Source: Strigamia acuminata
Lineage: Eukaryota > Arthropoda > Chilopoda > Geophilomorpha > Linotaeniidae
Assembly (NCBI GenBank): GCA_949358305.1
Contig: CASHSZ010000002.1
Coordinates: 124,001-188,000, forward strand
Reading direction: 5' to 3'
Length of the DNA: 64,000 nt
Both the position numbers and the translations under genes were made by a program. The notes under the pieces are model-generated. The model did no database searches. It saw nothing but the letters and a program-made list of their open reading frames with translations, and had not been told where the DNA came from. Of this stretch, positions 56,992-64,000 are shown in pieces; the stretch's first letter is position 1, and the number at the start of each line of letters is the position of its first letter.

Positions 56992-59900
56992 TCAATCTAA
57001 CTCCAAGATTCTAATATGTTTCACAGAGCGTCTTAGCTCTTTACCATCTGGAAGTACTACACTCACAATGCGAATTAATCCGTCATCACCAGGAAAAATT
57101 TGTTTTATCCTGGCTAGAGGCCAAAAGTATGGGTTTGTTCCCATTTTCTCTAGAAGAACAATCTGGTCCACTTTGGGGTTCTGAAACGACTTATCTCCTT
57201 TAATCTCATAAAAATTTCGTAGCTGCATCAGGTAACTCTTTTTCCATACACTCCAAAAATCCCAAAGGAATTGTCTTCTTTTCTTGTCTAGTTTCTTAAG
57301 ATCACTTTTCTTGATAGCGTTCAAGGACTTATTTATCATGTACTTGGGCATTCCTCCCGTGAGGAAATTCTCAGGTGAGAGGATTCTGCCGCCATTGATG
57401 TTTTCATGTACGTACGACAAAGGTCGTGAATTAATAACAGAACTGACTTCCAAAACTAGAGTCTGAAGAGTTTCCAAGTCCACTGTATGTCGAAGTAAGA
57501 CTTTTCGTAATTTGTCTTTGACAGATCTCACTAATCTTTCCCACGCTCCTCCCATCCAGGGTGAGAGTGGTGGGATAAAAGTCCATATTATTCTTTTCTC
57601 GGAAAGAAATGTTTTGATGTCGATGTGACCAATCAATTTTCCCCATGACTGGATTTGTGTGCTACCCTTTTCAAATGTTTTGCTGTTGTCGGAAAATACT
57701 TTTGCTGGACAACCGTAGCGAGCACAAAATCTTCTGAATGCCAATAAGAATTTTTCTGTGGTCAAATCTTCGGAAACTTCAAGATGTAAGCTTCTCGTGA
57801 CCATACAAGTGAATAATAAAATGTAGGTTTTCTTCAGTTTTTTCTTGTCTTTTCCAACGAAAATAGGTCCTAAGTGATCAATTCCCGTGTGTTGGAAAGG
57901 AGCTGATGGTGTTATTCTTTCCTTTGGTAATTCTCCAGTAGAAGGATTATTTCTTGCGAGTTTCGTCCTTCTGCAAATTGCACATTCTCTTATGACAGTC
58001 TGAACGGTTCTGCGTCCTCTGAGAATCCAAAATTTTTCACGAACTCGGTATAACGTCTCGCTCAAATCTCCATGCATGAGATCGAGGTGAGTCTTGCGAA
58101 TTATTAGTCTGGCTACCCAGCTTTTATTATGCAACAAAATCGGGTATTTTTCATCAAATGAGAGCAAAGACAATTTTAGTCTGCTGCGCAAACGCAAAAG
58201 TCCATCTTCATCGAGAAAATATTCAAAATTTTTCAAGGGGGAAGTTCTTCCTATTTCAGTCTTGTTTTCCACTGCTTCGATCTCTTCTCGGAAATAGATT
58301 CTTTGTGAAAGCTGCAGAATCCGAATTTGGCTGTATTCCATTTCGCTTTGAGCGAGATCTTCGCCGCAAAAACGATGAGATTTCCAGCGCATCATGAATG
58401 AAAATACTCGGACTAAACGGTTGAAACTTCTAAACCTCCTGAAAAACTTGCTTAAAAATGTCTCTTTTATTTGAATACTCAAAACTACTATTTTTCTTTC
58501 TTCTTCGGGTAATTGTTCTTGCACTATTTCTTTCTTTTCAATAGTAGAAACGTCCACGCCATTCCACCAAAGTTTATTTGCCATTAATGTTTTTGAGTTG
58601 TGTGGACGGGTCAATAGGTCAGCTGGGTTGAATTCGGTTGGCACATGAGACCATTGCTCAGGCTTGGAAAAGGAAATAATTTCCTGAACACGGTTCGAGA
58701 CATACGGCTTCCAAACGTTTTTGTCAGAATTAATCCAGGCGAGTGTGATAGTGGAGTCCGAGTAGTAACGAACTTCAGTGACAGGGTATCCAGGAAGAAA
58801 GTTCTCGAGCAGATATTTTGTCATTCTGACTCCAACCACTGCTGCTGTTAATTCGAGTCGAGGAAGAGTTACTTTTTTGGCTGGCGCAATACGGCATTTA
58901 CTTAACAACAATGTTCTTTTGCCCTCCACGTTGACGACAAAAATCGTGTAGCCAAATGCTTTTGTGCTGGCGTCACAAAAAACTTCTAGGGTTATGTCCT
59001 GACCTGAATAAGTATTTAACCAACGTTGAACTTTTAGTTCCTTGAGTTGTTGGATGTCGGAATTCCATTCTTCAATTTCTTTTTTCTCCGAATCAAGAAT
59101 CTTTTCATCCCATTTTTTCGTCCGAGCCCAGATCGCTTGAATGAGCAATTTCATTTGAAGAATCACAGGAGCCAAGAGTCCCATGGGATCGAAAATTGAT
59201 GCTAAAAATGAGACAACTTCTCGCTTCGTAATCGGAATTTTTTCAATTTTCGGTATTTTAAACATTATCATGTCCTTTTCTGTGTCCCAAAGTATGCCGA
59301 GCATTTTAATGATTCCAAGACTAGAAAACTCTTCGCCCCGCATGTGGAATCCCTCTTTTTTCAAGTTGTCGAAGACGTCTTTACTGCCAGTCGCCCACTT
59401 CACAAGGGGAAGTTTTCCGCTGTCTAAAATCATTTTTAACCTCTCGCAATGTGTCGTCGTGTCGGCTGGGAAATCTCCTCCAGATGTTAAGTCATCCATG
59501 AAAATTCCATCATCTAGCGCATCAACTTCTTTGGCGTGTGTTTTCTCGAATTGTTTTGCATGTTTTCGAATGGTTGCGCATAGGAGGAATGGTGAGGAAA
59601 TAACACCAAAGGGCACGACGATCATTCTCAGGATCATAATGTTGTTCCACAGGTTTTGCCACGAATAAGGCTGTTTAAAATAATCACGAGCCACCCACAG
59701 AAAGCGTAGAAAGTTTCTTTGAGTTGGGTTGATCATAACTTGCAGGAATGCTTGTTTAATATCTGCTATTATTGGGATGCAATAGAGACGAAATCTCACA
59801 ATAACAAGAATTAAGTCAGGGTTGAGGGAAGGTCCCGGAAATAAACAGTCATTGAAGGAAAGTTTTCCCTTCTTGGATGAAGACGCGTTGAACACTATTC

Positions 59901-62223
59901 TAAATTTGGAAGTATCTCGATCCTCTTTTATGACGGGGTGGTGAGGTATATTATATATCCCCTTCTTGAGAAAACGTTCCTCCTTTGGGACTTCTTCCGC
60001 GTGATTTTCCTCGATGTACTGCCACATCGAGTCGTCGTAACGTTTTTTATAGTCCTCATTTGCATCTATTCTTTTCAGCGTATTTGCAAGTTGATTCATC
60101 GCCAACTCCCAATTCGATTCTAACTCTTTTTCTTGTCCATTGAAGGGGAGCATCCCTTCATAGCGTCCATCCTCCAAACGTTTTGTCGTGGATTCGAATC
60201 GGTCTCGAATAAAGTCGGAATCCTTCTCTCCCGAATCTATCCCGATTGCCTCCAAATTCCAGAGCTTGTCCAACTTTTCATTTATATCAACGTTGCAAGT
60301 GTTGCAACACGTAGTTAAGTCGGCTTCATCATCAAACAAATCGATGTTTCCAGCTGCACCGGTGAGAACCCAGCCAAATAAAGTGTTTATAAGGCCTAAA
60401 TCCTCGTTGATTTTCTTCTTGCCGTCCTTTAGAATTTTCCACCAAACATCCACTCCTAATAAAATGTCAATTTGGGATGTTTTGGCAGGCAATTCTTCAG
60501 CCAACTCAAGATTTAATCCTTTCACTTTTTCTATTACCTTGGAGTTTAGAATTCCTTGCACTTTTGGTAGGTTTTCGACCGATAGCATTGTCATTTTGAT
60601 TTCTTGCGTGTCATTTTTACTTTTCAAAGTAACGTTAAAAACATCATAATCTGTTGAAGCAGGAGTAGAATCATTGAAGCGTTGTGTCGTGGCCGAAATG
60701 CTGCCGCACTTTTTTAACTTGATCCTGTTTATCAACTCAGTTGTTATGAAAGATCGGTGGCTGCCTGGATCTATCATTCCTCGGATGTTGTGGGATCCTC
60801 CATTTTTGGTTTTGAGGTTTGCAGTGAATATCATTAATTGAAGAGTCGCGGAGATCGCGCACGAGACGTGTGTTGTCACTTGTGGCTCCTTGGGCTTCTC
60901 GACAACGCTTGATGAATTCTTTGCATCCGACTTCTTGCAAATGGTGGAGTGATGTCTTCCACCACAATGTTTGCAGGAAAACTTCACTTTACAGTCCCCG
61001 ACGCGATGGCCAGTTCTGAAACAATTGAAGCAAAGCCTGTTTTTCTTGATCAATTCGATTTTTGCGTTGATCTCAATTTCTTTTTTGCAGGAACCATTAA
61101 GGTGATCCTCTTCGCAAAAAATGCACTTGATGCTCTTCGTGCTAGCAGGTTTGCTCTCTTGTTTTGTTTCCTGCTTGACTTTGGCACTGGTTGATTGCTT
61201 GGAATCCTGTGTCGCAGCGCACGAGGTCATGGAACCTTTTTGCTTGCTTTTTTCGGCTTCAGTCTTTTCTTTCTTCACTTTTTCAGAATGAGATGAATTG
61301 TCAGTTCTTTCCGCCATAGCTACTTCTTTCAAGAAAAAGTCAAGTAGTGTCATAATGTTCTTGTTTTGAATTCCATGCACCTGATAAAAACGCAATGCCA
61401 TCTGAGTTGGAAATTTGCTGATGATATCCGGCATGAGAAAAGCACCTGAAGTTTGTATTGGTATTTTCAACTGCTCAAGGAGTCTGACGGTGGAAGAAAT
61501 TTTGGTTAAATTTGTTCTTAACGCTTTAGTTGGATAGACACTTGTAACAATTTTCATTTCTCGAATTGATCTGATGAGGGCAGTTTGCTGTGCGTCCTCA
61601 TCCCCGTAGTTTCTCTCCAACTCTTCTCGAGCCAAATGGTAGGATTCTTCGATCAAGGGAAAAGTTGAAATCAAAGTGGCTGCTTCGCCAACACACATTG
61701 TCTGTAGATATTGAAGCTTTTCCACGTCGCTCAAGTCTGGGTCCTTATGTACTGAAGTTTCAAAGTTACTTTTGAAAGTCTTGTACTTCAAAATGTCCCC
61801 ATCGAACTTCACAGACTCCAATTTTGGCAACTTCTGGTTTTTTCGGAAAGAAGCATTCATTGTCGTATTACCGCCAGATGCAGTTGACATATTTAGTCGT
61901 CCTCCCAGTGTAGGAAGGGACCGTTTCGATACTTCCCAACGTCCGCGGAGAAGATCTACTCTTGTTTGAACTGCCTCGAGTTTTTCAATGGCTTCAAGAT
62001 AAAATCCATGTTCGGAATGTGTTTGAAGATCATTGAGTTCATTGACAGCACGTGTCTCTCGAATATTTGCTGTAGATAACAGCGCCTCCAACTCTCCCGG
62101 GTCGCTGGTCTGCTCCGATACAGTCAGCAAAGCGGAGAGTGAAGTGAGTAGCGCTTCCCATCTTGTCTCCATAATTTCGAGTTGTTCTGGAGTGAGCATG
62201 TTTTGCACGGAAGGATCTGCCAT
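56992..62223 (-). CDS. gag-pol: BEL/Pao Gag-Pol polyprotein, element D
   Basis: An uninterrupted 1,743-residue frame, three residues shorter than element A and alignable over its full length. The ATG is in good context. Order: Gag (about 20-305), zinc knuckles (367-430), protease with DPGS near 485, reverse transcriptase (first Asp 820, FMDD about 908), RNase H (about Asp1084, Glu1124, Asp1156, Asp1202 in NPADLLTRP), H2C2 finger (about 1379-1417), integrase (about Asp1449, Asp1512, Glu1562) and DUF5641-like C terminus. Unlike element A it keeps all RNase H acidic residues. By reading frame alone it is the best candidate for an active BEL enzyme set here, but its primer-binding site is altered and its 5' LTR is split by another insertion. 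Confidence 0.97.
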   Translation of the reverse strand: MADPSVQNMLTPEQLEIMETRWEALLTSLSALLTVSEQTSDPGELEALLSTANIRETRAVNELNDLQTHSEHGFYLEAIEKLEAVQTRVDLLRGRWEVSKRSLPTLGGRLNMSTASGGNTTMNASFRKNQKLPKLESVKFDGDILKYKTFKSNFETSVHKDPDLSDVEKLQYLQTMCVGEAATLISTFPLIEESYHLAREELERNYGDEDAQQTALIRSIREMKIVTSVYPTKALRTNLTKISSTVRLLEQLKIPIQTSGAFLMPDIISKFPTQMALRFYQVHGIQNKNIMTLLDFFLKEVAMAERTDNSSHSEKVKKEKTEAEKSKQKGSMTSCAATQDSKQSTSAKVKQETKQESKPASTKSIKCIFCEEDHLNGSCKKEIEINAKIELIKKNRLCFNCFRTGHRVGDCKVKFSCKHCGGRHHSTICKKSDAKNSSSVVEKPKEPQVTTHVSCAISATLQLMIFTANLKTKNGGSHNIRGMIDPGSHRSFITTELINRIKLKKCGSISATTQRFNDSTPASTDYDVFNVTLKSKNDTQEIKMTMLSVENLPKVQGILNSKVIEKVKGLNLELAEELPAKTSQIDILLGVDVWWKILKDGKKKINEDLGLINTLFGWVLTGAAGNIDLFDDEADLTTCCNTCNVDINEKLDKLWNLEAIGIDSGEKDSDFIRDRFESTTKRLEDGRYEGMLPFNGQEKELESNWELAMNQLANTLKRIDANEDYKKRYDDSMWQYIEENHAEEVPKEERFLKKGIYNIPHHPVIKEDRDTSKFRIVFNASSSKKGKLSFNDCLFPGPSLNPDLILVIVRFRLYCIPIIADIKQAFLQVMINPTQRNFLRFLWVARDYFKQPYSWQNLWNNIMILRMIVVPFGVISSPFLLCATIRKHAKQFEKTHAKEVDALDDGIFMDDLTSGGDFPADTTTHCERLKMILDSGKLPLVKWATGSKDVFDNLKKEGFHMRGEEFSSLGIIKMLGILWDTEKDMIMFKIPKIEKIPITKREVVSFLASIFDPMGLLAPVILQMKLLIQAIWARTKKWDEKILDSEKKEIEEWNSDIQQLKELKVQRWLNTYSGQDITLEVFCDASTKAFGYTIFVVNVEGKRTLLLSKCRIAPAKKVTLPRLELTAAVVGVRMTKYLLENFLPGYPVTEVRYYSDSTITLAWINSDKNVWKPYVSNRVQEIISFSKPEQWSHVPTEFNPADLLTRPHNSKTLMANKLWWNGVDVSTIEKKEIVQEQLPEEERKIVVLSIQIKETFLSKFFRRFRSFNRLVRVFSFMMRWKSHRFCGEDLAQSEMEYSQIRILQLSQRIYFREEIEAVENKTEIGRTSPLKNFEYFLDEDGLLRLRSRLKLSLLSFDEKYPILLHNKSWVARLIIRKTHLDLMHGDLSETLYRVREKFWILRGRRTVQTVIRECAICRRTKLARNNPSTGELPKERITPSAPFQHTGIDHLGPIFVGKDKKKLKKTYILLFTCMVTRSLHLEVSEDLTTEKFLLAFRRFCARYGCPAKVFSDNSKTFEKGSTQIQSWGKLIGHIDIKTFLSEKRIIWTFIPPLSPWMGGAWERLVRSVKDKLRKVLLRHTVDLETLQTLVLEVSSVINSRPLSYVHENINGGRILSPENFLTGGMPKYMINKSLNAIKKSDLKKLDKKRRQFLWDFWSVWKKSYLMQLRNFYEIKGDKSFQNPKVDQIVLLEKMGTNPYFWPLARIKQIFPGDDGLIRIVSVVLPDGKELRRSVKHIRILELD

Positions 62224-63132
62224 GTTTTCTCTCCTCTCACAAATTCACGGCTGCAAATTGCGAAAAGGAAGATAAAATCTCGTTTGACAAAAAAACACTT
62301 CGCTTTCAATTTTTAAAAGAATAAAATTTTCAATTTTATCCCCCAAAAATACACAGAATTTTTCAACGTTTAATTGCCCAAATGACAAAAAATCAAATGA
62401 AAATGCACAAGAATATCGAGTGTTTTAACAATCGAGTATGCTAAAACACACGAGCGACCTTGATCACGTATGAAAAACGTGACTCAAAAAGTCCTACACA
62501 AGTTTGAGATATTTTCGGCGATTCGTTTGGAACAAATTTCGCTCGAAAACCACTATCAAAATTTAGCGTTAATAACTGACAGCCCTTGCAATGAGAGACT
62601 GACCAGTAACTAGCTTCAAAAAATCTAAATCTCCCCTGGTTATGCCAGTTATATGGAGATGCATGCATAAAATTACAGAAAACACTAAAACGATTTGCAA
62701 TAAAATTCACTTTTACTAAATTTCCCTTAAGACTAGCATATGAAACAGCAATAACACCAAAAAGAACACCCAAAACAATACCCTCATGCAAACAAAACCT
62801 CCAAAATAAATGCACTGAATGAAAAAACACAAGAAAAGCAATAAATCCAGGGGCGAATCGACTTCTCAGCACAGCGCGTTGTGTTATCCAAATCCAATAT
62901 GGCGACCGTAGAATCCCGCTGATGACACACAAAAGTTCGCACTCGACGCAAGAGCTGTCCCAGTCGTGACTGTTGTCACGTTGAACGGCGACACTCGTAG
63001 CAGACGACGAATCACGAACGTATTGTTCTCCCGTCGCAACAAACACGCGAAGAAACGTATCCAAAACGAACCGGAAAAACTCACAGATTTCAGACGGAAT
63101 CCTGGTCACGTGTATCACAGAATCGTATTCGA
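62224..63132 (-). other. Leader of element D
   Basis: About 0.9 kb between the 5' LTR and gag. It holds GCGTTGTGT at 62876-62884, a tRNA-like segment at 63096-63117, and most of a long open frame described separately. It is alignable with the A leader in blocks. Confidence 0.82.
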
Positions 63133-63319
63133 TGTTGCGGTCTGTCAACACCGAATAGAGATGAATGGGGTCGGGGCTATTTGAATTTCCCGCTTCTAAA
63201 AACTCAAGTGATCGTATTGTTAAATTCGTACGAAAACCGCGCTGAGAACACAAATCCGCACTGAAAACTATTGTTGAATGCATGGAACATTGATGGGAAC
63301 ACCGTTGATTAATATCCAA
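62441..63319 (-). CDS. Leader open frame of element D, status uncertain
   Basis: A 293-codon open stretch starts in the 5' LTR (first ATG at 63283, giving about 281 residues), crosses the primer-binding region and ends 218 bp before gag. It has at least two strongly hydrophobic stretches in its middle and aligns with the element A leader frame over about 200 residues. An open frame this long is unlikely by chance in such AT-rich DNA. Against a protein, aligned codons differ mostly in amino-acid-changing ways and the ATG is not shared with A. I do not recognise a family, and its place before gag is not where an envelope gene would be. Confidence 0.35.
   Translation of the reverse strand: MDINQRCSHQCSMHSTIVFSADLCSQRGFRTNLTIRSLEFLEAGNSNSPDPIHLYSVLTDRNIEYDSVIHVTRIPSEICEFFRFVLDTFLRVFVATGEQYVRDSSSATSVAVQRDNSHDWDSSCVECELLCVISGILRSPYWIWITQRAVLRSRFAPGFIAFLVFFHSVHLFWRFCLHEGIVLGVLFGVIAVSYASLKGNLVKVNFIANRFSVFCNFMHASPYNWHNQGRFRFFEASYWSVSHCKGCQLLTLNFDSGFRAKFVPNESPKISQTCVGLFESRFSYVIKVARVF
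63096..63117 (-). promoter_or_regulatory. Altered primer-binding site, element D
   Basis: The part CGTGACCAGGATTCC matches the element A tRNA-His site. The first bases, which must pair with the tRNA CCA end, read TGATACA where A has TGGTGC. The element is young by its LTRs, so this is unexpected. Confidence 0.6.
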
Positions 63320-63383
63320 TGGAGTGCTGAATCAATTGCTAATCCAGGGAAAGGCTTAACTACTCGCGCCACATTGCTTAAAT
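63133..63383 (-). repeat. Right (5') LTR of element D, first 251 bp
   Basis: Matches 55379-55629 with one visible difference. It is interrupted after CTTAAAT by the LTR of another element. The remaining about 1.3 kb should follow beyond the window. Confidence 0.93.
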
Positions 63384-63925
63384 TGTTGGTTTATGAGAAA
63401 CCCAAATGTTTTATGTCGATGTGATATAGAATCACATTTTGATTGTTTAGTTTAATTATCTCGATGTATTAATTCACATGTTTATTTACTTTGGTATTAT
63501 GTTTGCTTTATGCATTTAAGCATGAAGCATCATGCATTCTCTAGCTATATTTTCATGTTATCACATGTTTTATTTTTATGTAATGCGTAATTCCGACACA
63601 AGGTGTCGTTGCTTATGTTTTTCCCATCCAAGATGGCCGCGCACAGCGATGTGTGCTCTCCTATTGATTTTCCCTTTGAAAAGGATCCCATATGTAAGCT
63701 TTTTCTTGTTTATATTAAATGCCTATTATTTTAGAGTCTTTAGTATTGATTTACAGCACCTTCTGTGCTATTTAAGCGCAGATAAGCGGCATTTTGCCGC
63801 GCGCTTTGTTTGGAATCGGTCACGTCGCTTTTACGTTCGTGTCAGAGACACGACGCCGCCATTTTCGCTTCCACACACTCCGTTTATACCGAATTTGCGC
63901 CGCTCGCCTCTGCTACTAACGTTCA
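63384..63925 (+). repeat. Left LTR of second Copia-type element
   Basis: Starts TGTTGGTTTA and ends GTTCA. It contains CCAAGATGGCCGC at 63628-63640, like the motif in the other Copia LTR. A 133-codon frame inside the LTR (63532-63933) has no recognisable feature and is not called. The mate LTR is outside the window. Confidence 0.82.
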
Positions 63926-63927
63926 AT

Positions 63928-63945
63928 TGGTAGCAGAGGATGGTT
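63928..63945 (+). promoter_or_regulatory. Primer-binding site for initiator tRNA-Met, second Copia-type element
   Basis: TGGTAGCAGAGGATGGTT is identical to the site at 32476-32493, with the same two-base spacing from the LTR end. Confidence 0.92.
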
Positions 63946-64000
63946 GGCTACTGTGCATAACATTTTTCCCTTTTATCGCCGAAAAATTTCGCGAGTTTCG

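Larger units (their letters stand above)
55379..64000 (-). mobile_element. BEL/Pao element D, interrupted at its right LTR
   Basis: Left LTR 55379-56941, internal region 56942-63132, right LTR from 63133. The right LTR is broken at 63384 by another LTR element, and the rest lies outside the window, so the target duplication cannot be checked. The left flank ends GTTCACTT, the same monomer position as element B. Gag-pol is intact and related to element A. Over the 251 bp of right LTR present I see one difference from the left LTR (T/C near 63229). Confidence 0.94.
63384..64000 (+). mobile_element. Copia-type element, 5' end only
   Basis: An LTR of 542 bp (63384-63925) is followed by a two-base spacer, an initiator tRNA-Met primer site and the start of a leader. 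The layout copies that of the Copia element at 31901, but the sequence is diverged. Coding parts lie outside the window. The target duplication is predicted to be TAAAT (63379-63383). Confidence 0.85.

Overview
The window looks like invertebrate (probably arthropod) nuclear DNA: AT-rich, dominated by BEL/Pao and Copia LTR retrotransposons and by a long satellite array. No host gene, rRNA, tRNA gene or bacterial feature can be supported. The species cannot be fixed from the sequence alone.

The backbone is one tandem satellite of a 140-bp monomer with a 147/148-bp variant. It survives as four blocks (2192-3792, 15901-18524, 29531-31694, 39455-55378; about 22 kb, roughly 155-160 monomers, all in one orientation). 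The large right-hand block has higher-order repeats, for example about 1,704 bp and 2,256 bp. The blocks are one array split by insertions.

Insertions, left to right: (1) element A, 3793-15900, a BEL/Pao element on the minus strand flanked by a 5-bp GTAGA duplication. It is a composite: a complete LTR-gag/pol-LTR copy plus a truncated second copy sharing the middle LTR. (2) Element B, 18525-29530, a second BEL/Pao lineage on the minus strand with 1,548-bp LTRs and an ACTT duplication. Its gag-pol has one in-frame stop, and its leader carries a 1.55-kb inverted-repeat DNA transposon. (3) A non-autonomous piggyBac-like element at a TTAA site (31695-39454), itself split by a complete Copia element on the plus strand (31901-39023, AAAAT duplication). 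(4) Element D, 55379 to beyond the window, a third BEL/Pao copy on the minus strand with an intact 1,743-aa gag-pol. Its right LTR is interrupted at 63384 by (5) the 5' end of another Copia-type element that runs off the window. Left of the array, 745-2191 appears to hold a decayed BEL-type leader and LTR.

Each BEL copy encodes Gag, zinc knuckles, aspartic protease, reverse transcriptase, RNase H and integrase in one reading frame. The Copia order is Gag, protease, integrase, reverse transcriptase, RNase H. The BEL leaders carry a primer-binding site complementary to tRNA-His, perfect only in element A. Both Copia-type elements have an 18-nt site matching initiator tRNA-Met. LTR pairs are nearly identical within each element, so the insertions are young.

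The points most worth a second look are: a 900-bp Copia leader almost free of ATG, with a 318-codon ATG-less open frame; two BEL elements inserted at the same base of the satellite monomer; BEL leader open frames that cross the primer-binding site; non-canonical protease active-site triplets; a pyrimidine-rich rather than purine-rich tract before the BEL 3' LTRs; and the multi-level satellite architecture.
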